Positions 26,279-35,956 of a stretch of DNA of 64,000 nt are shown here, piece after piece. Position 1 is the stretch's first letter, and the number at the start of each line of letters is the position of its first letter. The translations under genes were made by a program, and so were the position numbers. Under the pieces are notes generated by a model. It had not been told where the DNA came from and did no database searches. It saw nothing but the letters and a program-made list of their open reading frames with translations. Origin of the DNA: an uncultured Saprospiraceae bacterium (GTDB lineage: Bacteria > Bacteroidota > Bacteroidia > Chitinophagales > Saprospiraceae); the NCBI GenBank assembly GCA_937928045.1, contig CALFWO010000032.1:62001-126000 (forward strand), read 5' to 3'.

Positions 26279-27382
26279 TTACTTTTTCTTAGTTGTCTTC
26301 TTTGTTGCCTTTTTCTTAGCAGACTTCTTAGTCGATTTTTTCTTTGACGTCACTTTCTTAACAGCAGATTTCTTTGTTGGTTTATGACCAGCGATTTTAA
26401 TCGCTAAACCAGCCAATCTTGCAGAATATCCAGCTTCGTTGTCATACCAACTCACTACTTTTAAAAGTTGGCCATTCACTTCTGTAATTTGGCTATCAAA
26501 AATAGAACTGTATGGATTTCCAATGATATCACTTGAAACGATTGGCGCTGTTTCATATTGAAGGATTCCCTTCATTGCACCTTTAGCTGCTGCTGCAAAT
26601 TTTTTATTTACGGCTTCTGCTGTCGTTTTTTTCTTAATAATTACGTTCATCTCAATCAGGGATCCAGTAATTACAGGAACTCTAACCGCCATGGCAGATA
26701 ACTTACCTGAAACAGCAGGATATACTTTTGAAACTGCACTTGCAGCTCCAGTACTGGTAGGCACTATATTAAATGCTGCAGCTCTGGCTCTTCGTAAATC
26801 ACTATGAGGAGCATCCTGGATTCTCTGGTCCGCAGTGTAAGCGTGAGTTGTAGTCATTGATCCTTGAACCAATCCAAAATTTTCGTCAATTATTTTGACA
26901 ACAGGCGCCAAACAATTGGTAGTACAAGAAGCATTTGAAAAAATCTTCTTATTGAAATTCACCTCATGATCGTTCACTCCTAGAACAACCGTTTGAATAT
27001 CACCACCTTTTGCTGGAGCTGATATAATTACCTTCTTTGCTCCTGCCTTAACATGAAGACCGGCACTTTCCTCTGTTCTAAAAATCCCTGTACACTCAAG
27101 TACCAAATCAACTTTCATTTTTTTCCAAGGCAAGTTTGCCGGATTACGCTCTGTCAAAGCGGCAATCTTTTTTCGCCCGACAATAATATGAGAATCAGTA
27201 GAAGATACTTTATCTGTTAGTTGACCTTGGGCCGAATCGTATTTTAACAAATGTGCTAATGTTGCATTGTCTGTCAAATCGTTGATTGCAACAACTTCAA
27301 CATTTCTGCTTTTCATCAATGCTCGGAAAGTCAATCGACCGATTCTTCCGAAACCATTAATAGCTATTCTTTTGGCTGCCAT
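26279..27382 (-). CDS. gap: Glyceraldehyde-3-phosphate dehydrogenase with lysine-rich tail
   Basis: A 367-residue enzyme; the first about 332 residues are a normal type I GAPDH. The Rossmann motif is NGFGRIGR, the catalytic pair C153 (ASCTTNC) and H180 (THAYTADQRI), with the conserved SNASCTTN, RAAAFNIVPTSTGAA and SWYDNEAGYS blocks. The enzyme oxidises GAP to 1,3-bisphosphoglycerate with NAD and phosphate. After the normal end (LAGLAIKIAG) there is a 35-residue extension with 18 lysines and otherwise mainly Ala, Ser, Thr, Val, in KKSA/KKAT-type repeats like a histone H1 or Hc1 tail. The extension is in frame and ends at TAA (26279-26281). Confidence 0.97.
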   Translation of the reverse strand: MAAKRIAINGFGRIGRLTFRALMKSRNVEVVAINDLTDNATLAHLLKYDSAQGQLTDKVSSTDSHIIVGRKKIAALTERNPANLPWKKMKVDLVLECTGIFRTEESAGLHVKAGAKKVIISAPAKGGDIQTVVLGVNDHEVNFNKKIFSNASCTTNCLAPVVKIIDENFGLVQGSMTTTHAYTADQRIQDAPHSDLRRARAAAFNIVPTSTGAASAVSKVYPAVSGKLSAMAVRVPVITGSLIEMNVIIKKKTTAEAVNKKFAAAAKGAMKGILQYETAPIVSSDIIGNPYSSIFDSQITEVNGQLLKVVSWYDNEAGYSARLAGLAIKIAGHKPTKKSAVKKVTSKKKSTKKSAKKKATKKTTKKK

Positions 27383-27566
27383 GTGTGTTCTATTAGAAAG
27401 TGAATCAATAATTAAGTCCTAGAACTATGAAAGAACGAATATCTTGCCTAGTTAGTGTAAAATGGACAATAATTGTACAAAGAAACAAAATTAAAACCAA
27501 TAAATAGGAGTAAAGTTTAATATCTATTGGAAATAATCCGATAAGGGTCTATTTTCAATTTAGGGC

Positions 27567-27604
27567 AAAAAAAAACCTTGCTCATATAAAATATGAACAA
27601 GGTT
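27567..27604 (-). terminator. Terminator downstream of tRNA-Glu
   Basis: The stem AACCTTG (27574-27580) / CAAGGTT (27598-27604) continues after one mismatch as TCATAT/ATATGA around loop AAA. On the minus strand it ends in a run of T (complement of 27567-27575). It lies ten bases after the tRNA end. Confidence 0.92.
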
Positions 27605-27613
27605 GTGATTATG

Positions 27614-27685
27614 CAGCCCATAGGAGAATCGAACTCCTGTTACCAGGATGAAAACCTGACGTCCTAACCACTAGACGAATGGGCC
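27614..27685 (-). tRNA. tRNA-Glu (anticodon TTC)
   Basis: On the minus strand a 72-base cloverleaf starts GGCCCATTCG. The acceptor stem is GGCCCAT/ATGGGCT with a terminal G-U pair. The D-arm contains TAGTGGTTAGGA, the anticodon loop is TTTTCAT within TCAGG/CCTGG-type stem sequence, and the T-arm is AGGAGTTCGATTCTCCT. The 3' CCA is not encoded. A terminator follows immediately. Confidence 0.97.
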
Positions 27686-27808
27686 AATTTGACTAAGAAA
27701 AAGAGTAAATTTTGGACTTTTCCAATACCCTTCTTTCAAAAGCAACGCAAATATATGGCGTTCTAAATTCAAAATCAAAAGAACGATCATTTTTTTCTAA
27801 CTAATATC

Positions 27809-30800
27809 CTACTTCAATATAAGCCATCTGCTTGTTCCGCTCATAGCCTTCTCATTTTCAAGCTGTAAGAAATAAAGTCCTTGCTCGCATGATCTGCAGT
27901 TTACTTGAATATTTTTATCTCCAATGCTAATAAACTCAACATCTTCTACCCTTTGGCCCAAAGCATTTCTCAATTCCATCGTTTTAGGGAAGTCTTTGGC
28001 CGCTTTCAAAGTAATTATTGCTTGGCCATTTGAAGGATTTGGAAAAAGTTCAAATTCCAAAGAATTGATCGTCAAAGTTGATACATCTTCACAGCCATTT
28101 GGGATTCCATCGCCGTCATCATCTAACAAATCATCAAATCCAGGACAAACGTCGTCTGCATCACAAACTGTATCATTATCCTCATCTGCAAATACGCCAA
28201 CACAATCGCAGTTTGCATTAAAGGCATCATCCTCTGTACAATTATCACCATCATCGCAAGCATCACCTGCAATACAAGTGGCCTCAAAAATTGGGGTTAA
28301 CGAAGCATCGACTCCAGAAATAAATTGTATCTCAGCATCAGTTACTCCTGTTTCTTCCCAACGAATGAACTCAAATCCTTGATTGGGAATAGCTTTTACT
28401 GTTAAAGGAATATTTTGAAAATAAGTTCCTTTATGATTTAATGGAACTTCCATTTCATTCCAATTCACAACAACCTTTCCTCTAGTTTCTGAATCCACAT
28501 TAAAAGTCAATTCATAATTGTCACCCAATCCAAATTGATCAGCTAGATGTTCTCTCATAAATGAAGGACGCTCCAAGTAAAAACCAAGATATTCATCTGT
28601 CCAAGCATTCCAAGCAATCATACTACCGCCCATTACGGAAAAGGCTGGATCAACTCCATCCCATCTTGCGATATGTCGCGGTGCATTTGGAGAAAAAAGC
28701 GCAACCGTTTCATCGATTGCAGCTGTTACTGAATCACTATCGTAAGTGATATCCATAATAGAACATGTCCTTTGTGCAAATTCTTGATAAAATGCTTCGT
28801 TCTCAAAAGCCTTCCTTAAGAACAACACCGCATCAGAATTATACGGAGGAGTCATATTCACTGGATCTGTGATTGCTTCGAGTGTATTAAAATGCTGATA
28901 GGATAATTGAGCTGTAGTGAAGTCAATGTGCGTACTACAATCGGTATCAGCAATTCCATATCTCCATTTTTCTCCAGCCTTTTGTTCTTTCCACACTGTA
29001 ATGTTATTATTGGGAAAATCACAATTAGCCATAAAAGTCATGACAGACCAATAGTTAATGAAATTGTTAATGTCAACTTGATCCGCAAAGTTGTCATATT
29101 GGCTTTGATTACTTAAATCTGCTGTCTGCATCCAATTAAAAAGAACATTATATTCAGCATCTGTTCCTTCCTTTACATCCGCATAAGTCAACCCTGGTGA
29201 CTTGACGATATTTACTTTGTTAAGACTTGTCCCCTTATTTTCATTGAAGTAGTACTTTGTATATTTTTCTCGGATATTGTAAATACCCCAAAATTCTCCA
29301 TTTAAAAACAACAAAGTGGGCTGACCAGCCTGAGTTTCAACATCCAATTTTCCCGTCAATAACTTCTGATTCAATAAGTCTCTAAAACCAAGTCTAGAAA
29401 AATCTTGTCCTGAGTTTCTTAATTTCAATCTAAAGAAGTCATCATTGTTTTCCCTATTTGAAAAAATAGGATATTCAATTTTTCCATCGCCATACATTTG
29501 CTCGCGTAAATTAACGGCCAAACTTTTCATTGGAAAATTTCTTGAACAGGCACCGGTAACTTTCACACCAACATTTTCATCAAAAGCTATTTCACCATCT
29601 GGCAATATCATTTTTAAATTGGCCGGGCGTTCCCAATCCTGAGCATAGTTAGCAGGAAAGGCTACACAGCCGTCAATAATTCCATTGGTTCCAACTACAT
29701 AAATTCCGATTTCATCATCAAAGAAATTGTCCGGCGCTGTTGTCATGAACAAAGCTGGAATATTCAAATCTTCATCAATCAGATAAGCTTTATTCGCATC
29801 TTGAGAAACGGCAAAACCACTTTTTACTGCAACCGCTCGAAGTGCAGAATTTGCAGTTATTGAAACTGGTCCAGTGTATGATGTACTCGACGAAGTCGGA
29901 ATATCTCCATTCAATGTGTAGTATATATCAACGCCAGAATCATTGTGCGTAATCGTGGTCATTTGCATTCCAGTATAATGTCCAGACTCCAATTCAATGA
30001 TTGGTTTCTCTAGATATCCCAATGCTCCAGAATTGGTAGCTTTCGGTGTTATTTCTCCAAATAGTTGAAGATTGTTAGTTCCATCCGGCAAACGACCGTA
30101 AGTAGATTGAAAAGGGATTTCATCCCAAGCCAAAGAATCAATTATTCTAAATCCTGTTGTAGTCTGCTGGACCAATCCTAACCAATCTCCGCTTCCTTGG
30201 ATTTTAAAGTTAGCATGATCAGAGCCCTCTTCAGTATCGTCATCTAGAAAAAATGTAATATAACCTCCAGGTTGTATATCTCTTCCAAATGGTAAATTCC
30301 ATTTGTCTAGATCTCCCTTGTCATCTGTTAAATATAAACCTGTTGTATTAATTACATCGTTAGAACTATTGTATAATTCTACCCAATCTTCTGGATCTCC
30401 AGATTCGTCAAGGAAGTTTGTTCCTGCCGCTGCTATTTCATTAATGAAAAGATCATTGACTTCCGTATCAGGAATTTCAACTGTTCCTCTTATGATAAAC
30501 TTTGCGCTTGCGTCAGGATTTCCTTCGAAGGATTCTGCATCCCTCTGACCAGTTCCTTCAATGTTAAAATAAGCGTTGCTACCAGAAACCCAGTTGGCTT
30601 GATTAATCCAAGTTGATACCAAAGGAGCTAAATTAGGAGTCCTTTGCTTTTCAGTGACTTCTCCGGTTAACCAAGGATCAACTTGCCAGTCAACTGTATT
30701 CAAAAGATAATTTCTGTTGGTAATATTATTCGCTGTCGTTGTAAAAGTTTCAGCGAAAATATCGCTTCCCATTTTTACCGTATAATTCGCAGGACTACTT

Positions 30801-31528
30801 TGATCATTATACGCCGAGAATTGAATAAATGCTTCTGTAACAGTTGCATTTTTATCTAAACCAATATTCGTAAATCTTAATCCTGCAGAAAGTGGTGTTC
30901 CAGAATCTTGTCCTAAATTTAAAAGAGGCTTTGTCAATCCCATCGTACCAAAAAACTCATTGGCATCATCAGATCCTTGATTGATTGGACTGGTAATTTC
31001 GAAAGGCACAGCTATGCTTCCACCGGAGATATTTGTAGATCCTGGTGTGGGAGTTGGAAAAAATTCTAGATTAGGATTAGCATCAGGAAATCGCCCATAG
31101 GAAACATCCGAACCTTGTGCAGGAAATCCAACTTGGTCAATTATTGTTGAACCATCAGGTCCAACAATAAGAACGGATTCTCCACCGCCCGATAATTTAA
31201 ATTCTAAATGAGTAGGCCCTTGTCCCCCATCATTATCGGCCCAAAGTATCAAGTAACCATTTGCAGGAATTATAACTTCACTGCCAGAATTTGCCGGAAT
31301 TTGCCACTTGGTTAAATCATTCTCGTCATCAGTTAAATAATGCTCAGACAGGTCGAATGAAGACCCAGAAGTATTATGCAATTCTATCCAATCGTCAAAC
31401 TCTCCAAAATCATCAGCCAAAAAGGATTCATTCGAAGCCATCCACTCGTTGATAACAACTTGTGCATTTAACGACAAAGAAAATATAGTAAGTATTACTG
31501 TCAGAAGTAATAGGGGAAGTGCTCTCAT
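27809..31528 (-). CDS. CotH-family surface protein with lamin-tail domains and T9SS sorting signal
   Basis: A 1239-residue exported multidomain protein. In order: signal peptide (1-22, cleavage after NAQ); lamin-tail domain 1 (about 24-170, INEWMASN ... DDWIELHN); a beta domain about 185-350 like DNRLRE proteins; lamin-tail domain 2 (about 355-500, FINEIAAAG ... DWVELYNSS); a chitobiase/hexosaminidase C-terminal-like module (about 505-585, YYTLNGDIPTSSSTSYTGP); a CotH kinase-like domain (about 590-1000, with GIADTDCSTH resembling its acidic motif); an InlB-like segment; calcium-binding Asp-rich type 3 repeats (about 1110-1160, DEDNDTVCDADD, DDDGDGIPNG); and a T9SS sorting domain. It is probably a cell-surface protein that may phosphorylate secreted partners. 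It follows rfbB on the same strand after 185 bases. Confidence 0.92.
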   Translation of the reverse strand: MRALPLLLLTVILTIFSLSLNAQVVINEWMASNESFLADDFGEFDDWIELHNTSGSSFDLSEHYLTDDENDLTKWQIPANSGSEVIIPANGYLILWADNDGGQGPTHLEFKLSGGGESVLIVGPDGSTIIDQVGFPAQGSDVSYGRFPDANPNLEFFPTPTPGSTNISGGSIAVPFEITSPINQGSDDANEFFGTMGLTKPLLNLGQDSGTPLSAGLRFTNIGLDKNATVTEAFIQFSAYNDQSSPANYTVKMGSDIFAETFTTTANNITNRNYLLNTVDWQVDPWLTGEVTEKQRTPNLAPLVSTWINQANWVSGSNAYFNIEGTGQRDAESFEGNPDASAKFIIRGTVEIPDTEVNDLFINEIAAAGTNFLDESGDPEDWVELYNSSNDVINTTGLYLTDDKGDLDKWNLPFGRDIQPGGYITFFLDDDTEEGSDHANFKIQGSGDWLGLVQQTTTGFRIIDSLAWDEIPFQSTYGRLPDGTNNLQLFGEITPKATNSGALGYLEKPIIELESGHYTGMQMTTITHNDSGVDIYYTLNGDIPTSSSTSYTGPVSITANSALRAVAVKSGFAVSQDANKAYLIDEDLNIPALFMTTAPDNFFDDEIGIYVVGTNGIIDGCVAFPANYAQDWERPANLKMILPDGEIAFDENVGVKVTGACSRNFPMKSLAVNLREQMYGDGKIEYPIFSNRENNDDFFRLKLRNSGQDFSRLGFRDLLNQKLLTGKLDVETQAGQPTLLFLNGEFWGIYNIREKYTKYYFNENKGTSLNKVNIVKSPGLTYADVKEGTDAEYNVLFNWMQTADLSNQSQYDNFADQVDINNFINYWSVMTFMANCDFPNNNITVWKEQKAGEKWRYGIADTDCSTHIDFTTAQLSYQHFNTLEAITDPVNMTPPYNSDAVLFLRKAFENEAFYQEFAQRTCSIMDITYDSDSVTAAIDETVALFSPNAPRHIARWDGVDPAFSVMGGSMIAWNAWTDEYLGFYLERPSFMREHLADQFGLGDNYELTFNVDSETRGKVVVNWNEMEVPLNHKGTYFQNIPLTVKAIPNQGFEFIRWEETGVTDAEIQFISGVDASLTPIFEATCIAGDACDDGDNCTEDDAFNANCDCVGVFADEDNDTVCDADDVCPGFDDLLDDDGDGIPNGCEDVSTLTINSLEFELFPNPSNGQAIITLKAAKDFPKTMELRNALGQRVEDVEFISIGDKNIQVNCRSCEQGLYFLQLENEKAMSGTSRWLILK

Positions 31529-31569
31529 ACTGATAGCTTATTTTATTAAGCAATAAAACGGTGGGACCA

Positions 31570-31577
31570 CAAAGATA
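31570..31577 (-). promoter_or_regulatory. Candidate -7 box for the cotH-family gene
   Basis: TATCTTTG on the minus strand matches TAnnTTTG. It sits 41 bases upstream of the ATG. No well-spaced -33 TTG is visible. If used, the cotH-type gene has its own promoter as well as possible read-through from rfbB. Confidence 0.45.
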
Positions 31578-31713
31578 GCAATATTCCCACTTGATTAACG
31601 ATCTCTAACAATGAAGACAGCTGATTATCAAAATTTTATCAACAGCTTGAATTCTATCGCCAGTATTTCTCTGAAATAGACAACAGATTCAATGATCAAA
31701 CGAAGAAATGCAA

Positions 31714-32769
31714 TTATTCTCCGTATTGCTTAGTATAATATTTTTGGTAAGCACCTGAAGTTACGTTTTCTAACCACTCCGAATTAGACAAATACCACTC
31801 GGCAGTTTTACGCAATCCTTCTTCTGCAAATACTGTTGGTTCCCAACCTAGTTCATTCATTAGCTTCGAAGCATCAATTGCATATCTACGATCATGACCT
31901 GGTCGATCTTTGACATAAGTGATTAATTGCTCAGAACTTCCAGCTGGACGATCTAACAACTCATCCATCACTTTGCACAATGAATTAATAAGGTCAATAT
32001 TTTTCCATTCGTTGTTTCCACCAATGTTATAGGTTTCTCCGTCTCTACCCTTCTCATAGATTAAATCGATTGCAATTGCATGATCGATAACCCAAAGCCA
32101 ATCACGAGTGTACTTACCATCGCCATATACCGGCAATGGCTTTTCATTCTTGATGTTGTGAATAAAAAGTGGTAACAATTTTTCAGGAAACTGATTTGGA
32201 CCATAGTTATTCGAACAATTCGAAATGACGATTGGTAAACCATAAGTATGGTGATAAGCTCTTACCAAATGATCCGAACTTGCTTTTGAAGAAGAGTATG
32301 GTGATCGCGGATCATAGGCGGTAGTTTCAACAAAGAATCCAGTTTCACCTAGAGAACCATAAACTTCATCAGTGGAAACGTGATAAAACCTTTTTCCACT
32401 AAAATCTGTCCAATACTTTCTAGCGGCATTCAACAAATTCACCGTACCAACAATGTTGGTTTTAATAAAACTCATTGGATCTTCAATAGACCGATCAACA
32501 TGTGATTCAGCTGCCAAATGAATGACTCCATCAAATTGGTAATCCGCAAACAGTGTATCAATAAACTGCTCATCCACTATGTCTCCCTTAACAAAACTAT
32601 AGTTATCGTTTGACTCGATATCAGAAAGATTTTCCAAATTACCGGCATAGGTCAATTTATCCAAATTGACTATTCGGTAGTTAGGATATTTATTAACCAT
32701 CAGGCGGACCAAATGAGATCCAATGAATCCTGCGCCCCCAGTAATTAGTATTGTTTTATCAAAAGACAT
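31714..32769 (-). CDS. rfbB: dTDP-glucose 4,6-dehydratase
   Basis: A 351-residue extended SDR that converts dTDP-glucose to dTDP-4-keto-6-deoxyglucose, the branch point to rhamnose and other deoxysugars. The NAD motif is GGAGFIG (11-17). The catalytic triplet TDE is at 133-135 (HVSTDEVYGSLG) and the SDR pair is Y158 and K162 (YSSSK). LTYAGNLENL, AAESHVDRS and the NNYGPNQFPEKLLPLFI substrate block are typical of RmlB/RfbB. It is the second gene after uxs (32-base gap); no rmlA, C or D is in the window. Confidence 0.96.
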   Translation of the reverse strand: MSFDKTILITGGAGFIGSHLVRLMVNKYPNYRIVNLDKLTYAGNLENLSDIESNDNYSFVKGDIVDEQFIDTLFADYQFDGVIHLAAESHVDRSIEDPMSFIKTNIVGTVNLLNAARKYWTDFSGKRFYHVSTDEVYGSLGETGFFVETTAYDPRSPYSSSKASSDHLVRAYHHTYGLPIVISNCSNNYGPNQFPEKLLPLFIHNIKNEKPLPVYGDGKYTRDWLWVIDHAIAIDLIYEKGRDGETYNIGGNNEWKNIDLINSLCKVMDELLDRPAGSSEQLITYVKDRPGHDRRYAIDASKLMNELGWEPTVFAEEGLRKTAEWYLSNSEWLENVTSGAYQKYYTKQYGE

Positions 32770-32801
32770 AGTAAATGAGTATTTAGTTATCCAGTTATTT
32801 T

Positions 32802-33749
32802 TTAATCTACTTTTACAACTTTCTTAAAGTATTCGTAGGTAATTTTCATTCCATCAGCACGATTAACTTTAGGTTCCCAACCAAGAATTCTTTTTGCCTT
32901 CTCGATATAAGGTTTACGTTGTTTTGGATCATCCGTAGGCAACTCCTTATAGATCAACTTTGCCTTCGGGTTTCCAACCATTTCCAAAACTTCTTCACCA
33001 AATTGTTTGATAGTGATTTCATCTGGATTTCCAATATTCACTGGTTGGTCGTAATCTGAAAATAACAATCTATAAATTCCGTCTACTAAATCATCAACAT
33101 AGCAAAATGCTCTTGTCTGTGATCCGTCACCGAAGACTGTTAATCCTTCTCCACGAATAGCTTGAGAGAAAAAAGCTGGCAATACTCGACCATCATTGAC
33201 TCTCATTCGAGGTCCGTAGGTATTAAATATTCTAACAATTCTAGTTTCTAGTCCGTGGAAAGTATTGTAGGCCATTGTTATGGCTTCTTGGAAACGTTTT
33301 GCTTCATCGTATACTCCTCTTGGTCCGATAGGATTGACATTTCCCCAATATTCCTCTGTTTGTGGGTGTACCAAAGGATCACCATAAACTTCAGAAGTTG
33401 AAGCGATAATCATTCTTGCTTTTTTCGCTTTAGCCAAACCAAGCAAATTGTGTGTTCCTAAGGAACCAACCTTCATTGTTTGAATTGGCATCTTTAAGTA
33501 GTCAATAGGACTTGCAGGTGATGCAAAATGAAGAATGTAATCTAATTCTCCTGGAACATGGACAAACTTAGAAACATCATGATGATAGTACTCAAAATCT
33601 TCTCTTGGGAAAAGATGAGCAATATTGTCCAATGATCCAGTAATTAGATTATCCATTCCAATAACATGGAATCCTTCTTTAATAAATCTATCACAAAGGT
33701 GAGAACCTAGGAAGCCTGCAGCTCCTGTGATTAGTACGCGTTTTTTCAT
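32802..33749 (-). CDS. UDP-glucuronate decarboxylase-like SDR (UDP-xylose synthase)
   Basis: A 315-residue extended SDR. The NAD motif is GAAGFLG (9-15). The motifs match [37 protein letters not shown], and the active-site stretch [12 protein letters not shown] with Y147 and K151, then [10 protein letters not shown] and NDGRVLPAF. The enzyme makes UDP-xylose from UDP-glucuronate for surface polysaccharides. It leads the uxs-rfbB-cotH gene run, about 93 bases downstream of a well-formed promoter. Confidence 0.9.
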   Translation of the reverse strand: MKKRVLITGAAGFLGSHLCDRFIKEGFHVIGMDNLITGSLDNIAHLFPREDFEYYHHDVSKFVHVPGELDYILHFASPASPIDYLKMPIQTMKVGSLGTHNLLGLAKAKKARMIIASTSEVYGDPLVHPQTEEYWGNVNPIGPRGVYDEAKRFQEAITMAYNTFHGLETRIVRIFNTYGPRMRVNDGRVLPAFFSQAIRGEGLTVFGDGSQTRAFCYVDDLVDGIYRLLFSDYDQPVNIGNPDEITIKQFGEEVLEMVGNPKAKLIYKELPTDDPKQRKPYIEKAKRILGWEPKVNRADGMKITYEYFKKVVKVD

Positions 33750-33848
33750 TTACTGTTAGGTTTTGTCCTACTTGGTAAGACTGTTCTTGGTGAAATTTAG
33801 ATTGCAGAGGTATACAATGCAGACTTCTTGCCAATTCTAAATCGGGCG

Positions 33849-33879
33849 CAAAGATACAGGCTTGAAAGCTCAATTGCAA
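33849..33879 (-). promoter_or_regulatory. Bacteroidota-type promoter for uxs-rfbB
   Basis: On the minus strand a -33 TTG (33877-33879), a 20-bp spacer, and -7 TATCTTTG (33849-33856) fit the TTG-N19-21-TAnnTTTG consensus. The start of transcription would be near 33843, giving a leader of about 94 bases. Confidence 0.65.
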
Positions 33880-33981
33880 TTGATTTAAGAACAGCAAAGT
33901 GTTATTGTAAATCGTTAAAATTGGGCAGCTAGTAATAAGGCCTTACCTTTATGACGTAGCAGGTCACACCAATTTACAATT

Positions 33982-34728
33982 ATGAGAACCATTTTAGGTG
34001 CATTGTTCATCTTACTCCTTGCAAATCAATCTTTTAGTCAGAAAAAAGCTGAAGTAGATCCTGCAATATTGATTCATTTTAGTTATGGGTTCCAAGTACC
34101 TGGTGCCGATTTGGCCAAAGATTTTGGTACCGGCTTCTCTATGGGAAGTACTGTTGAATATTTAACGCCAAATAACTTAATTTTTGGCCTAGATGGCGGG
34201 ATCATTTTCGGAGATAAGGTTAAAAATGATGTTATTTCGGATCTAAGAGCCAGTGATGGATTCATTATTGGGATAAATAGAGGGTTGGCAGATATCCAGT
34301 TAAAAGAGCGCGGATTCAATGCAGCTGTACAAATCGGAAAGCTATTTCAATTTGATAACAAGGGCAGTCGGTCAGGAATACGAGCAACTGCTGGAGTTGG
34401 TCTTTTGCAACACAAGGTGAGAATACAAAATGATTTCCAGGCTGAAGTTCCTCAGCTCAACAATGATTACCGAGCAGGATACGATCAACTGACCAATGGA
34501 CTCTCTCTCACAGAATTTATTGGATATCAATATCTCAGTAATGACGGCTTGGTGAATTTCAAAATCGGAGTTGAGTTCATACAAGGTTTTACTAAGAATC
34601 GAAGATCTTGGGATTTTAAAGAAAATCGGGTAAAAGATGAACCTCGACTAGATTTATTAAACAGTTTAAAAGTATCGTGGATACTGCCATTATATTTCAA
34701 AGCAAATCCTGACGAAATATTTTATTAG
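33982..34728 (+). CDS. Predicted outer-membrane beta-barrel protein
   Basis: A 248-residue protein with a signal peptide (MRTILGALFILLLANQSFSQ, cleavage near FSQ). The mature part is a series of amphipathic strands with glycines and aromatic ends (FSMGSTVEYLTPNNLIFGLDGGIIFG, GIRATAGVGLLQH, KIGVEFIQGFTK). The last strand WILPLYFKANPDEIFY ends in Tyr, consistent with a barrel C-terminus. No specific family is recognised. It lies 13 bases upstream of waaA, so the two are co-transcribed and a role in envelope or LPS biology is plausible. Confidence 0.65.
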   Translation: MRTILGALFILLLANQSFSQKKAEVDPAILIHFSYGFQVPGADLAKDFGTGFSMGSTVEYLTPNNLIFGLDGGIIFGDKVKNDVISDLRASDGFIIGINRGLADIQLKERGFNAAVQIGKLFQFDNKGSRSGIRATAGVGLLQHKVRIQNDFQAEVPQLNNDYRAGYDQLTNGLSLTEFIGYQYLSNDGLVNFKIGVEFIQGFTKNRRSWDFKENRVKDEPRLDLLNSLKVSWILPLYFKANPDEIFY

Positions 34729-34741
34729 TCAGAAATAACAT

Positions 34742-35956
34742 ATGCTTTTTTTCTATTCCATTGTCATCTTTTTTTACGGTCTTTTTATTCGAATTGCGTC
34801 GCTGTTTTCCGATAAAGCAAAGCTTTGGATCTTTGGCAGAAAAAACTGGAAAAATAATCTTCAAAAAAATACTCCCCCAGGCGGATTTGATCTTTGGATG
34901 CACTGCAGTTCTTTGGGTGAATTTGAGCAAGGAAGACCAGTCCTTGAAGCGTATAGAAAATCACATTCCTCTGCAAAAATTCTCTTAAGTTTTTTTTCCC
35001 CATCTGGATATGAAATCAGAAAAAATTATGAAGTTGTAGACTACATTTGCTACCTACCTCTTGACACAAAAAGCAATGCAAAAAAATGGCTGAGTATCGC
35101 CGCACCAAAGCAAACTATTATTGTTAAATATGACTTTTGGTTTCATTTTCTTCTTGCCATTAAAAATAGCCCTACTAAGGCAATATTAATCTCTGCGCTT
35201 TTTAATAAAAATCACTTTTTCGATTCTTGGATTGGTAAATATTTTAAATATACCTTGTCAGCTTTTCAAGCAATTTTCTTTCAAAAAGAACCGGCTTTCC
35301 CGATTGAAAAGTCAATTTTAATCGAAATAGTTGGAGATACGCGCGTGGATAGAGTCCTTAAAATTCAAGAAGAGAATTCTTCAAATAAAGCCTTAGCCCA
35401 TTGGGTCGCAGAAAATAAAGTGATGATTTGGGGATCAGTTTGGGATCATGATCTATTTATTCTGAAGTCGGCACTTATCGGGCCTTTAAAAGATTGGAAA
35501 CATATTATTGCTCCACATGAACCCAATATTAAAAATATTAATGGGATTGAAGAAAATTGTCCTTTGAATTTTCAGCTCTTTAGTGAACCGATCAATTCAA
35601 AAACTCAGGTCATTATTGTAGACTCAATTGGTCAACTATCTAGTCTCTATAAATACGGTTCCGCATCGTATATCGGTGGAGGATTTGGCAATGGAATTCA
35701 CAATACTTTAGAGCCAATGGCCGCATCATGCCCAGTCATTATCGGTCCAAAATATTTTAAATTTCCTGAGGCAATTGAAGGGATTAAAAATAATATTGTC
35801 TTTAGTATAAATAATGTGCAAGAATTCAAAAATATTTGTAAAATATTTGTTCAACCTAATGCTTTATTACAAGCTCAGAACGAATGCCAAAAATTTATTA
35901 AATCTAAGGCTGGAGCAACTTCAAAAATTCTTCAGTACTTAGAAGAAATTGGTTAG
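34742..35956 (+). CDS. waaA: 3-deoxy-D-manno-octulosonic acid (Kdo) transferase
   Basis: A 404-residue inner-membrane-associated glycosyltransferase that adds Kdo from CMP-Kdo to lipid A precursor. The N-terminal membrane anchor (residues 1-20), the catalytic glutamate E60 in HCSSLGEFEQGRP, the KYDFWFHFL motif, the GDTRVDRV motif in the middle, APHEPN, and the C-terminal SASYIGGGFGNGIHNTLEPMA block are all present. The length is typical. It shows that this organism makes Kdo-containing LPS, in line with lptD and the heptose kinase here. Confidence 0.95.
   Translation: MLFFYSIVIFFYGLFIRIASLFSDKAKLWIFGRKNWKNNLQKNTPPGGFDLWMHCSSLGEFEQGRPVLEAYRKSHSSAKILLSFFSPSGYEIRKNYEVVDYICYLPLDTKSNAKKWLSIAAPKQTIIVKYDFWFHFLLAIKNSPTKAILISALFNKNHFFDSWIGKYFKYTLSAFQAIFFQKEPAFPIEKSILIEIVGDTRVDRVLKIQEENSSNKALAHWVAENKVMIWGSVWDHDLFILKSALIGPLKDWKHIIAPHEPNIKNINGIEENCPLNFQLFSEPINSKTQVIIVDSIGQLSSLYKYGSASYIGGGFGNGIHNTLEPMAASCPVIIGPKYFKFPEAIEGIKNNIVFSINNVQEFKNICKIFVQPNALLQAQNECQKFIKSKAGATSKILQYLEEIG

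Noticed and set aside
26279-26383. Lysine-rich end of gap considered as a frameshift artefact
   Set aside because: It continues in frame without a break, is repetitive in itself, and ends at a stop followed by a terminator; other frames are not more protein-like.
27924-28382. A 152-codon plus-strand frame opposite the CotH-family gene
   Set aside because: Covers the Asp-rich repeats and sorting domain of a clear gene and has only serine-rich shadow sequence.
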